DNA of 7,220 nt from assembly GCA_937916485.1 (NCBI GenBank), contig CALFSV010000316.1, positions 1-7,220 on the forward strand, read 5' to 3'. The translations under genes and the position numbers were made by a program. Under the pieces are notes generated by a model. It was not told where the DNA came from, made no database searches, and saw only the letters and a list, made by a program, of their open reading frames with translations. Source of the stretch: an uncultured Paracoccaceae bacterium. GTDB lineage: Bacteria > Pseudomonadota > Alphaproteobacteria > Rhodobacterales > Rhodobacteraceae. This document shows positions 1 to 7,105 of this stretch, piece by piece. Every line of letters begins with the position of its first letter. Position 1 is the stretch's first letter.

Positions 1-1408
1 GCTGTGACTTGATCTTGGCGTCGGCCACGACCTCGTCAGCGCGATAGATTTCCTTGGCGATGGTTTCCATCTTTTCGAACAGACCCATCTCGTCTGGGTA
101 GAGCGGTTTGTAGGCCGCTTTGCCGGATTCCGCGATCTCGACGACCTTATGGGCCAGATCCTTGATGCCCTCAGACCCTTTCGCCCAGTGCATACACAGG
201 ATCGCCTCGGTGCCCTGGCTGGCCACATAATCCTTAACCGCTTGCACTTCGGCCTCGGTATCGGTGACAAAGTGGTTAATGGCAACCACAGCCGGCACCC
301 CGAATTTCGCCATGTTTTCAAGGTGACGACCCAGGTTCGCGCAACCGGCGTTAACCGCAGCCACGTCTTCGTTGCCCAGATCCTCTTTCTTCACACCGCC
401 GTTCATCTTCATCGCGCGCACGGTGGCGACGATGACCACTGCGTCTGGCTTCAGCCCCGCTTTGCGGCACTTGATGTCCATGAACTTTTCAGCGCCCAGA
501 TCCGCGCCAAAGCCCGCCTCTGTCACAACGTAATCGGCCAGTTTCAGCGCCGTCGTGGTCGCCACAACCGAGTTACAGCCATGCGCGATATTGGCAAATG
601 GGCCGCCATGCACAAAGGCCGGGTTGTTTTCCAGCGTCTGCACAAGGTTCGGCTGCATCGCCTGTTGCAGCAACACCGTCATCGCACCATCGGCCTTGAT
701 ATCGCGCGCAAAGACCGGCGTGCGGTCGCGGCGATAGGCGATGATGATATCCCCCAGACGCTTTTCCAGATCCGCCAGATCCTTGGACAGGCAAAGGATC
801 GCCATGACCTCGGACGCCACGGTGATGTCAAAGCCCGTCTCACGCGGGAACCCATTGGCCACGCCGCCAAGGTTACACACGATCTCGCGCAGGGCACGGT
901 CGTTCATGTCCATCACGCGGCGGTAGGCCACGCGGCGGATATCGATCTCTTGTTCGTTGCCCCAATAGACGTGATTGTCCAGCAGAGCCGCCAACAGGTT
1001 ATGCGCCGAGGTAATGGCGTGAAAATCGCCCGTGAAATGGAGGTTCATATCCTCCATCGGCACCACTTGCGCATAGCCACCGCCAGCCGCCCCGCCTTTC
1101 ATGCCAAAACACGGCCCCAAGGACGCCTCGCGAATACAAATCGCCGCCTTCTTGCCGATCGCGTTCAGACCGTCGCCCAAACCCACCGTCGTCGTCGTCT
1201 TACCCTCACCGGCCGGTGTAGGGTTGATCGCCGTCACAAGAATCAGCTTGCCATCAGGCTTACCAGACAAACTCTTAATAAAGCTTTCAGAGACCTTCGC
1301 CTTATCATGCCCAAACGGCAGCAAATCCGCCTCAGGAATCCCAAGCTTGCCCCCAATCTCTTGAATTCGCTTCTTAGACGCCGCGCGCGCAATCTCAATG
1401 TCGGACAT
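1..1408 (-). CDS. fhs: Formate-tetrahydrofolate ligase (10-formyl-THF synthetase), 3' end cut by window edge
   Basis: Cytoplasmic enzyme of C1 metabolism: formate + ATP + THF gives 10-formyl-THF + ADP + Pi. I translated the minus strand from the ATG at 1408-1406; the frame stays open to the left edge (469 codons), so about 90 C-terminal residues of a roughly 560-residue family protein are missing. Visible hallmarks are the ATP-binding P-loop [13 protein letters not shown] (residues 62-74), the family signature [11 protein letters not shown] (102-112), [10 protein letters not shown] (123-132) and the second signature [12 protein letters not shown] (327-338). A Shine-Dalgarno GGGAAG (1420-1415) lies 6 nt before the start. 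The start is 2 bp after the stop of the upstream formyltransferase, so the two are translationally linked. In this operon its likely job is to capture formate released by Frc from oxalate. No frameshift or missing motif was seen. Identity is very secure. Confidence 0.97.
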   Translation of the reverse strand, partial: MSDIEIARAASKKRIQEIGGKLGIPEADLLPFGHDKAKVSESFIKSLSGKPDGKLILVTAINPTPAGEGKTTTTVGLGDGLNAIGKKAAICIREASLGPCFGMKGGAAGGGYAQVVPMEDMNLHFTGDFHAITSAHNLLAALLDNHVYWGNEQEIDIRRVAYRRVMDMNDRALREIVCNLGGVANGFPRETGFDITVASEVMAILCLSKDLADLEKRLGDIIIAYRRDRTPVFARDIKADGAMTVLLQQAMQPNLVQTLENNPAFVHGGPFANIAHGCNSVVATTTALKLADYVVTEAGFGADLGAEKFMDIKCRKAGLKPDAVVIVATVRAMKMNGGVKKEDLGNEDVAAVNAGCANLGRHLENMAKFGVPAVVAINHFVTDTEAEVQAVKDYVASQGTEAILCMHWAKGSEGIKDLAHKVVEIAESGKAAYKPLYPDEMGLFEKMETIAKEIYRADEVVADAKIKSQ

Positions 1409-1410
1409 GG

Positions 1411-2337
1411 TCAGCTTCCCAGTATATCGCCGGCATTCAAACCGACAGTTGCAGCCCATTCAGAGGCAGGTTGTTTCGCTCCACCAGCGGGCTTGACGCG
1501 TTTGATCAAAACACGGCCCCCGATGCATTGTACGGTGACGCCAGCGTCGGAAATCTCGATGACTTTGCTCGAAACCCCATCGCCCGGCACACGGGCACTG
1601 TCAAAGATATCAACAGCTTCACCGTTGAGCGTGGTCCATGCGCCTGGCGCAGGATTTGTCCCCCGGATCAGGTCATAGACCTGGACTACGGGCTTGTTCC
1701 AATCGATGCGCGCGTGCTTTTTGATACAGCGCCGCTCGTAGGTTGCCTGTGATTCATCGGGAACTACATGTGGTGGTTTACCCCCCCGAAACAGATCACA
1801 GACCTCAAGAACGGAGTCGACCGCAGAGGGGTAGATCTTTTTGAAATAGAGGTCGATCACCGTGTCATCGGGGCCGATAGGACATTCCCATTGCAGCAGG
1901 CTGTCACCCTCGTCGAGGCCATCGTTGGGGTAGAACCAGCTATAGCCGGATTTGGTCGATCCCATGATGATCGGCCAGTTGACCGCCGAAGGACCGCGAT
2001 GCAGTGGCAAAAGCGAGGGGTGAAAGCAGATCGAGCCATGGGTCGGCGTGTCGCGCGCGGCCTCAGGAACAAAGACATTCACAAAGGCCATGACCATCAG
2101 ATCGGCCTGCAGCGCGGCGAGTTGATCAAGGTCGTCCTGACCGTTGAAATTCGCGGGCTGATAAACCGGCAGACCTTTTTCCAGCGCGAACTCCTTGATC
2201 GGATCGACGGGCTTGCCCTCTTTGTCCGGCTCGCAATAGACGGCGATGACATCGTCAGTTCCGGCGTCCAGCAGCTTGGCAAGGACGTCTTTGCCAAAGG
2301 CCTGCTGGCCCATCACGATCAGGCGCATCTTACTCAT
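1411..2337 (-). CDS. Stand-alone formyltransferase/hydrolase, like the N-terminal domain of 10-formyl-THF dehydrogenase
   Basis: A 308-residue protein of the Fmt/PurN formyltransferase fold. It is closer to the N-terminal (10-formyl-THF hydrolase) domain of ALDH1L1-type dehydrogenase than to Met-tRNA formyltransferase. Supporting motifs are [11 protein letters not shown] (9-19), PDKEGK (37-42), [17 protein letters not shown] (105-121), the DDGL-like [11 protein letters not shown] (138-148) and a C-terminal Fmt-type domain with RIDWNKP and [12 protein letters not shown] (about 205-240). The presumed catalytic pair falls at His106 and Asp142, the same numbers as in the dehydrogenase; the Asn that Fmt carries two residues before the His is Cys104 here, again dehydrogenase-like. 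The carrier and aldehyde-dehydrogenase domains are absent. The start ATG overlaps the frc stop as ATGA, which favours it over Met4. By sequence the reaction could be 10-formyl-THF hydrolysis. From context, formyl transfer between formyl-CoA and THF is possible. Housekeeping Fmt is unlikely. Confidence 0.85.
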   Translation of the reverse strand: MSKMRLIVMGQQAFGKDVLAKLLDAGTDDVIAVYCEPDKEGKPVDPIKEFALEKGLPVYQPANFNGQDDLDQLAALQADLMVMAFVNVFVPEAARDTPTHGSICFHPSLLPLHRGPSAVNWPIIMGSTKSGYSWFYPNDGLDEGDSLLQWECPIGPDDTVIDLYFKKIYPSAVDSVLEVCDLFRGGKPPHVVPDESQATYERRCIKKHARIDWNKPVVQVYDLIRGTNPAPGAWTTLNGEAVDIFDSARVPGDGVSSKVIEISDAGVTVQCIGGRVLIKRVKPAGGAKQPASEWAATVGLNAGDILGS

Positions 2338-3608
2338 TGTGCTGCCGCCTTTTTCACGTCGCCCACCGCGCCGCTATCGATAACACGGGCAAGATCATCA
2401 CCTTGATAGCCAAGGACCTGCATCAGGATTTCCGTGGTGTGTTCGCCCAGCAAAGGAGAGCGGATCACGTCTACGGGCGAGTCTGACAGTTTGATCGGGC
2501 AGCCCACGCTCGTGTAACGGCCACGTTCAGGGTGATCGACGTCCACGATGGTTCCGGTGGCGCGCAGGCCCTCGTCTTCCATGATTTCCTTGGTCGACAG
2601 GATCGGACCAACGGGAATGTCGAGCGGGTTACAAAGGTCCATGACCTCGAATTTGGTCTTTGTCATGGTCCATTCTTCGACCGCACCAAAGATTTCGTTC
2701 AACTTGTCCAGACGCTCTGGCGGGGTGGCATAGCCGGGGGCGTCCTTCCACTCGGGCTTGCCGATCAGATCACAGACTTTGCCCCAAACGGCGGCCTGCG
2801 TGATGAAATACGTGTATGCGTTCGGATCGGTTTCCCAGCCCTTGCATTTCAGGATGCGGCCGGGCTGGCCACCACCTGAGTCGTTCCCAGCGCGAGGTGT
2901 CGCATCGCCAAAGGGCACGCCCTCGCCAAACTGGCTGTATTCCTTAAGTGGTCCGGCATTCAGACGCTGCTGGTCGCGCAGTTTCACGCGGGTGAGGTTC
3001 AGAACGCCGTCCTGCATCGCAGCGCTGACTTTTTGGCCGCGACCGGATTTCTCGCGGTGATAAAGCGCGGTGACAATGCCCAGCGCCAGATGCAGGCCCG
3101 TGCCACTATCACCGATCTGTGCACCCGTGACCAAAGGCGGACCATCGCGGAAACCTGTAGTCGAGGCAGACCCACCGGCACATTGCGCGACGTTTTCGTA
3201 GACTTTGCAGTCCTGATATTTGCCGGGCCCAAAACCCTTGATCGAGGCAAGGATCATGCGTGGGTTGATCTCTTGGATCCGCTCCCAAGTGAACCCCATG
3301 CGATCCAGCGCGCCGGGGGCGAAGTTTTCGACCATGACGTCGCATTCTTCGATCAGACGGGTCAGCACCTCTTTGCCAACTTCGTTCTTCGAATTCAGCT
3401 CGATAGACCGTTTGTTGTGGTTCAGCATAGTGAAATACAGGCTGTCCGCGCCGGGCACATCGACCAGTTGCTTGCGTGTCGCGTCGCCAACACCGGGGCG
3501 CTCGACCTTAAGCACATCGGCCCCGAACCACGCCAAAAGCTGGGTGCAGGTCGGTCCTGACTGCACGTGGGTGAAGTCCAGAATTTTTACGCCTTCAAGA
3601 GCTTTCAT
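2334..3608 (-). CDS. frc: Formyl-CoA:oxalate CoA-transferase (class III CoA-transferase)
   Basis: Transfers CoA from formyl-CoA to oxalate, giving oxalyl-CoA for Oxc and free formate. At 424 residues it is close to the 428-residue Oxalobacter formigenes enzyme. Features that match it are [10 protein letters not shown] (10-19, with Gln16), DSLYFTM (55-61), NKRSIEL (65-71), [18 protein letters not shown] (92-109), KVYENVAQC (135-143, Tyr137), the catalytic Asp167 in [10 protein letters not shown] (162-171), [12 protein letters not shown] (194-205), the glycine loop SGGGQPG (244-250), LKCKGWETD (253-261) and SPLLGEHT near the C-terminus. Differences from the Oxalobacter enzyme, by remembered alignment, are Gln47 where it has Trp48, Ser244 as first residue of the glycine loop, and a shorter segment before that loop. 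A Shine-Dalgarno GGAG (3622-3619) lies 10 nt upstream. It follows oxc after 100 bp and overlaps the next gene by 4 bp. Related CoA-transferases exist, but the oxc neighbour makes oxalate the clear substrate. Confidence 0.95.
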   Translation of the reverse strand: MKALEGVKILDFTHVQSGPTCTQLLAWFGADVLKVERPGVGDATRKQLVDVPGADSLYFTMLNHNKRSIELNSKNEVGKEVLTRLIEECDVMVENFAPGALDRMGFTWERIQEINPRMILASIKGFGPGKYQDCKVYENVAQCAGGSASTTGFRDGPPLVTGAQIGDSGTGLHLALGIVTALYHREKSGRGQKVSAAMQDGVLNLTRVKLRDQQRLNAGPLKEYSQFGEGVPFGDATPRAGNDSGGGQPGRILKCKGWETDPNAYTYFITQAAVWGKVCDLIGKPEWKDAPGYATPPERLDKLNEIFGAVEEWTMTKTKFEVMDLCNPLDIPVGPILSTKEIMEDEGLRATGTIVDVDHPERGRYTSVGCPIKLSDSPVDVIRSPLLGEHTTEILMQVLGYQGDDLARVIDSGAVGDVKKAAAQ

Positions 3609-3627
3609 CTGTCTTTGTCTCCGTCGC

Positions 3628-3703
3628 GTCCCGGTCTTGCCCTGGGACCTTTTGTTCAGGTCTGAGGAGGAGGTCCCGGATCACTCCGGGACTGCTCTGT
3701 CCC
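3628..3703 (-). promoter_or_regulatory. Five alternating complementary boxes in the oxc-frc intergenic RNA
   Basis: Read on the minus strand (RNA sense) the gap contains, in order, A = GGGAC (3703-3699), B = GTCCCGGA (3692-3685), C = TCCGGGACCT (3680-3671), D = AGGTCCC (3650-3644) and E = CCGGGAC (3634-3628). B and C form a perfect 8-bp stem closed by GTGA, a GNRA-type tetraloop, and D can then pair with E (5 bp). Alternatively A pairs with B (5 bp) and C with D (7 bp). The two sets exclude each other. There is no U-run after the B-C stem, so it is not a classical intrinsic terminator. It could stabilise or process the mRNA between oxc and frc, or tune frc expression. The base pairing is seen directly; the function is inferred. 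Confidence 0.55.
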
Positions 3704-3708
3704 TCGTG

Positions 3709-5433
3709 TTACTTTTTCTTCACCACGCTTTGTGGGTTGAGATTGCCGATACGTCCGCTTTCTGTGCCAGCTTGCGGGTCGATGATCGCGTTCACCAGCG
3801 TTGGCTTGCCAGAGGCAATCGCCTCGCGCACGGCGCGTTCCAGATCATCGGGCGAGCGGGCAGTGACGCCAACACCGCCAAAGGCCTCCATCATCATGTC
3901 GTATTTGGCTTCGGGCACAAAGACGGTCGGCGCAGGATCGGCGCTGGTGTCATTGGTATCGGTGCCGCGATAAATGCCCGAGTTGTTAAAGATCACAACG
4001 CAGATCGGCAGGTTATACCGGCAGATGGTTTCCACCTCCATCCCGCTGAAACCAAAGGCACTGTCGCCCTCGACCGCAACCACGGGGCATCCGGTTTCGA
4101 CCGCCGCCGCGATGGCGGTGCCCATGCCAACGCCCATCACGCCCCAAGTGCCCACGTCCAGACGCTTGCGCGGTTTGGCCATGTCGATCACCGAGCGGGC
4201 GAAGTCGAGCGTGTTCGCGCCTTCGTTCACAAGGATCGTATCGGGGTGCTCGTCAAAGATCCGTTTAAGACGGCCCAGCGCACCATGGTAATCCATCGGC
4301 ACATTGTTGTTCTGCAACTTGGGCGCCATGCGCTCGACGTTGCTGGCGGCCTTGGCCTTCACCGCATCGGTCCAAGAGGCGTCGGGTTTTTGCCAATCGC
4401 CCATCTTTTCGGTCAGCGCGGTCAGACAGCTTTCGATATCACCGACCAGAGGCGCATCAATCGGCTGGTTGCTGTCCATCTCTTTGGGGTCGATGTCGAT
4501 ATGGATGAACTTTTTCGCCCCCGCCTCGCCCCATTGCTTGCCCTTACCGTGGCTGAGCAACCAGTTGAGACGCGCACCGATCAGCATGACGCAATCGCTG
4601 TCCTTCAGAACCAGCGAGCGCGCGGCCCCAGCGTATTGTGGATGCGTGTCGGGCAGCAGACCCTTGGCCATCGACATGGCGATATAGGGGATGCCAGAGC
4701 GTTCGACGAACTCTTTCACCAGATCATCGCATTGCGCATAGGACGCGCCTTTGCCGAGGATGATCATTGGTTTCTTGGCAGATTTCAGGACATCCAGCGC
4801 GCGATCAATCGCCTTGGGCGACGGGAATTGCGCAGGGGCCGGATCAACCACTTTGACCAAGGACGCTTCGCCCTTGGCGGCTTCCATCACTTGTCCGAAC
4901 AGGCTGGCGGGCAGATCGAGGTAAACACCGCCCGGACGACCAGAGACCGCAGCACGAATGGCGCGGGCGACGGCAATCCCGATATCCTGCGCATGCAGAA
5001 CGCGATAGGCGGCCTTGCACAGGGGTTTGGCGATGGCCAACTGGTCCATCTCTTCGTAGTCGCCTTGCTGAAGATCGACGATCTCGCGCTCTGACGAACC
5101 GGAAATCAGAATCATCGGCCAGCAATTCGTCGTGGCATGGGCCAACGCGGTCAGACCGTTCAGAAAGCCCGGCGCAGAAACCGTCAAACATACACCCGGC
5201 TTACCCGTCAGATAGCCCGCAATCGCAGCCGCATTCCCTGCGTTTTGCTCATGACGGAAGGACAGCACGCGCATGCCCTCGGCCTGCATCATGCGCCCCA
5301 AGTCGGTGATCGGAATACCGGGCACGTTATAAATGGTGTTCAGACCATTCAACTTGAGCGCGTCAATCACAAGGTGAAAGCCGTCAGTCAGGTCTTGTTC
5401 CATGTCAATAGCTTCAGCGGCTTCGCCTGCCAT
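3709..5433 (-). CDS. oxc: Oxalyl-CoA decarboxylase (thiamine diphosphate-dependent)
   Basis: Decarboxylates oxalyl-CoA to formyl-CoA and CO2 in the cytoplasm. It is 574 residues, against 568 in Oxalobacter formigenes, and aligns with it over the full length. The N-terminal Pyr domain carries FRHEQNAG with the cofactor-activating Glu62. It is followed by [13 protein letters not shown] (81-93), [20 protein letters not shown] (111-130, with the active-site Tyr126-Glu127 pair) and [13 protein letters not shown] (164-176). The middle domain carries [12 protein letters not shown] (226-237) and [16 protein letters not shown] (284-299). The C-terminal PP domain carries [11 protein letters not shown] (403-413), [11 protein letters not shown] (428-438) and the ThDP/Mg motif GDSAFGFSG (456-464) with Asn483-Asn484. 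The C-terminal ESGRI lid segment is at 558-562. A good Shine-Dalgarno AGGGAG (5446-5441) supports the chosen start, which adds about ten residues over an alternative Met11. It is the second gene of the operon, 30 bp after the GntR gene. Its stop is TAA after three lysines. Confidence 0.97.
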   Translation of the reverse strand: MAGEAAEAIDMEQDLTDGFHLVIDALKLNGLNTIYNVPGIPITDLGRMMQAEGMRVLSFRHEQNAGNAAAIAGYLTGKPGVCLTVSAPGFLNGLTALAHATTNCWPMILISGSSEREIVDLQQGDYEEMDQLAIAKPLCKAAYRVLHAQDIGIAVARAIRAAVSGRPGGVYLDLPASLFGQVMEAAKGEASLVKVVDPAPAQFPSPKAIDRALDVLKSAKKPMIILGKGASYAQCDDLVKEFVERSGIPYIAMSMAKGLLPDTHPQYAGAARSLVLKDSDCVMLIGARLNWLLSHGKGKQWGEAGAKKFIHIDIDPKEMDSNQPIDAPLVGDIESCLTALTEKMGDWQKPDASWTDAVKAKAASNVERMAPKLQNNNVPMDYHGALGRLKRIFDEHPDTILVNEGANTLDFARSVIDMAKPRKRLDVGTWGVMGVGMGTAIAAAVETGCPVVAVEGDSAFGFSGMEVETICRYNLPICVVIFNNSGIYRGTDTNDTSADPAPTVFVPEAKYDMMMEAFGGVGVTARSPDDLERAVREAIASGKPTLVNAIIDPQAGTESGRIGNLNPQSVVKKK

Positions 5434-5463
5434 GTTCTCTCTCCCTAATGCCCCGTGGTTATG

Positions 5464-6168
5464 TTACCCGGTGGCCTCTTTGCCTTTTTGAACGTTTTCC
5501 AGCTTGGTCCACGCCCGACGCACATGCACATGCAAGCGCATCGTATGTTCCCGCACGAGGCGCTCTGACAAATCAGGGTCGCGCGCCTCAAGTGCTTCGA
5601 TTATCTCCATATGGTCCACGACAGACCGTGTGGCCCGGTCGTTTTCCTCTAACGCGCGCCGCCGCACCGCATGCATATGCATGAACAAGCCATCCGCGAG
5701 CGTTTTCAACATCTTGCAGCCAGACATCTCCAGGATCATCTGGTGAAACAGAATATTCGCCTCGGAATATTCCGACAGATTTGCGCTCGAAGAGCTTTGG
5801 CTGTGGCGCAGCGCATGTTTGCGCAACTCGCGGATTTGCACGTCTGACGCATTTTCCGCAGCAATCCGGGCCGCCATGCTTTCCAACGCGGCCCAAGCCA
5901 CGATCATTTCAAGGATCTCATCCAGCGTCTTGCGCACCAGATAGACACCTTTACGCGGGCGGATCTCGATAAATCTGTCTTGTTCCAGTCGGGTCAGAGC
6001 CTCGCGCAGAGGTGTACGGGACACTTGCAGTTGATCCGCCATAGACCGTTCATCCAGCCGCAAATCCGCATCTTCGTCATAGATGTTCATCTCAATGATC
6101 GCCGCGCGAAGCATATCGTAAACACGATCCTTCAGCGTGAAATTGGTTGCGATCGGCTTGAGCTTCAT
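5464..6168 (-). CDS. GntR-family (FadR/FCD subfamily) transcriptional regulator, first gene of the oxalate operon
   Basis: A 234-residue DNA-binding regulator. Residues 10-80 form a GntR winged helix-turn-helix, with the recognition region MADQLQVSRTPLREALTRLE (43-62) and wing IEIRPRKGVYLV (67-78). Residues about 85-215 form an all-helical FCD ligand domain. The FCD metal site can be traced as Asn138, His142 (in NILFH), His186 (in DHMEI) and His208 (in REHTM). The usual first ligand is Asp, so Asn138 is a mild departure. FCD domains commonly sense small carboxylates through a bound metal; oxalate, formate or an acyl-CoA are plausible ligands by context only. The start has a modest GAGAG Shine-Dalgarno (6179-6175), 6 nt away. 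A TTGGTATACC operator lies about 30 bp upstream, suggesting autoregulation and control of oxc-frc-fhs, which follow on the same strand. No orthologue name can be assigned. Confidence 0.92.
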   Translation of the reverse strand: MKLKPIATNFTLKDRVYDMLRAAIIEMNIYDEDADLRLDERSMADQLQVSRTPLREALTRLEQDRFIEIRPRKGVYLVRKTLDEILEMIVAWAALESMAARIAAENASDVQIRELRKHALRHSQSSSSANLSEYSEANILFHQMILEMSGCKMLKTLADGLFMHMHAVRRRALEENDRATRSVVDHMEIIEALEARDPDLSERLVREHTMRLHVHVRRAWTKLENVQKGKEATG

Positions 6169-6196
6169 TCTGGACTCTCAGTGGTTCAAGTGGTCG

Positions 6197-6208
6197 TTGG
6201 TATACCGT
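6197..6208. promoter_or_regulatory. Putative GntR operator 1, upstream of the GntR gene
   Basis: The core GGTATACC (6199-6206) is a perfect 8-bp palindrome within TTGGTATACCGT, centred 34 nt before the GntR start codon. The TGGTATACCA type is known from FadR/UxuR-like GntR regulators. One flank is imperfect (GT instead of AA). It sits in the roughly 270-bp divergent region 6169-6436, whose part 6215-6370 is AT-rich; I found no convincing -35/-10 pair there on either strand. Confidence 0.6.
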
Positions 6209-6377
6209 ACGCCGTATTAAAAAAATAGCAATACCAGTGTTTGGAAAGTTTATGCCTTTAGCATAATGGCCAGATTTTTTAAACTATTCCAGTAAGTTGC
6301 CAAATTTTTCCTGTGTTTTCGCTCTGGCCCCGATCAAAATTTTCTAAAAAATGGAAACCCGTTCGGAAAAATGGTAG

Positions 6378-6389
6378 TTGGTATACCAA
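6378..6389. promoter_or_regulatory. Putative GntR operator 2, upstream of the isochorismatase-family gene
   Basis: TTGGTATACCAA is a perfect 12-bp palindrome ending 47 nt before the hydrolase start codon at 6437. It shares its TTGGTATACC core with operator 1, and the two centres are 181 bp apart. The match to the same core on both sides of the divergent region suggests that one regulator controls both directions. Binding is inferred, not shown. Confidence 0.68.
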
Positions 6390-6436
6390 GGCGAGTCGAT
6401 CTTACGACCCGTCCCGAAAGTGACAAGGAAATCCCT

Positions 6437-6976
6437 ATGCTGATTCGCGCCTCGGACTCTGTGCTTTGCGTGATCGATATGCAGGAACGCCTCGTGCCCG
6501 CGATGCAGGCCCCGGCCCGTACTTTGCGCAATGCGCGCACCCTGCTGCAGGTCGCCGAAGAGTTGAACGTTCCGATTTTACTGACAGAGCAATATCCGGC
6601 AGGCTTGGGCCATCTGGTGCCGGACATCCGCAATGCAACCTCTGCTCCCGTCCTTGAGAAACTGCATTTTTCCTGCATGGAAGATCCCGGTTTTGCCAGT
6701 GCCTTCACCTCATTGAACCGCAAGCAGGCTATCCTGACCGGGATGGAATCCCATATCTGTGTCATGCAAACCGCCGCCAGTATGATCGAACAGGGGTTCG
6801 AGGTCTTTGTGGTCTCTGACGCCACCGCCTCGCGGACGCTGGACAGTGAACAGGCATGTCTCACCCGGCTTGGGGCAATCGGGGCTGGCATTGTCACGAC
6901 GGAAATGGTTGTGTTTGAATGGCTGGGCCGTGCGGGAACGCCTGCCTTTAAGAATGCTCTGAAGCTTATAAAATAG
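6437..6976 (+). CDS. Isochorismatase-family cysteine hydrolase (ISOC2-like)
   Basis: A 179-residue alpha/beta hydrolase of the isochorismatase/nicotinamidase superfamily. The catalytic triad is visible: Asp14 in CVIDMQERL, Lys75 in LEKLHFSC and nucleophile Cys108 in GMESHICVMQT. LLTEQYPAGLG (48-58) and the C-terminal FKNALKLIK resemble the ISOC2/YcaC-like branch, whose substrates are mostly unknown. I chose ATG 6437 because AAGGAA (6425-6430) lies 6 nt upstream and the conserved fold begins there. An in-frame ATG at 6371 would add 22 residues encoded by operator 2 and is unlikely. The gene is divergent from the oxalate operon and shares its putative operator type. Family members cleave amide-like C-N bonds (nicotinamide, N-carbamoylsarcosine, biuret) or vinyl ethers, so release of oxalate from an amide such as oxamate is conceivable but unproven. 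Confidence 0.9.
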   Translation: MLIRASDSVLCVIDMQERLVPAMQAPARTLRNARTLLQVAEELNVPILLTEQYPAGLGHLVPDIRNATSAPVLEKLHFSCMEDPGFASAFTSLNRKQAILTGMESHICVMQTAASMIEQGFEVFVVSDATASRTLDSEQACLTRLGAIGAGIVTTEMVVFEWLGRAGTPAFKNALKLIK

Positions 6977-7021
6977 CCCGATGGACAGCCTGTAATGACG
7001 ACGCCCCGACCATGGCTTACC

Positions 7022-7050
7022 TTGACCAATTGTGGTTCTTGGTGTACCAC
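7022..7050 (+). promoter_or_regulatory. Weak candidate promoter of the CoA-ligase gene
   Basis: TTGACC (7022-7027) matches the -35 consensus at five of six positions. At a 17-bp spacing the -10 position is TACCAC (7045-7050), a poor match that lies inside operator 3. If real, a bound regulator would cover the -10 element and repress. It lies in the 129-bp gap after the hydrolase stop, where I saw no terminator hairpin. Confidence 0.3.
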
Positions 7051-7057
7051 AAACCAC
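7032..7057. promoter_or_regulatory. Putative GntR operator 3 with extended palindrome, upstream of the CoA-ligase gene
   Basis: The core TGGTGTACCA (7040-7049) matches the other two operators apart from the central A-to-G change. It is flanked on exactly the same symmetry axis by outer arms GTGGTT (7032-7037) and AACCAC (7052-7057). Ten of the 13 mirrored base pairs match over 26 bp. It ends 48 nt before the CoA-ligase start codon. The symmetry is seen directly; binding by the GntR protein is inferred. Confidence 0.6.
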
Positions 7058-7105
7058 GAAATTGCCAAGCCGCACCGCGCGACAGGCCTATAGGAGAGAC
7101 GCTTG

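Noticed and set aside
149..1678. Long plus-strand open frame (509 codons) opposite fhs and the formyltransferase
   Set aside because: Its His/Arg-rich translation resembles no family, while the opposite strand encodes FTHFS signatures throughout; it is an antisense shadow.
3673..3692. Perfect 8-bp hairpin after oxc as an intrinsic terminator
   Set aside because: It is followed by a C/U-mixed stretch and not a U-run, and frc continues the same pathway on the same strand.
3220..5094. Long plus-strand open frame (624 codons) opposite frc and oxc
   Set aside because: It spans two well-conserved minus-strand genes and their gap, and its product has no recognisable domain; it is an antisense shadow.
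5670..5683. Perfect 14-bp palindrome CATGCATATGCATG
   Set aside because: It lies inside the GntR coding sequence, where alternating Met-His codons (residues 163-166) explain it; nothing suggests a binding site.
6371..6436. N-terminal extension of the isochorismatase-family protein from ATG 6371
   Set aside because: The extra 22 codons include the perfect operator palindrome, resemble no part of the family, and lack the good ribosome-binding site seen before 6437.
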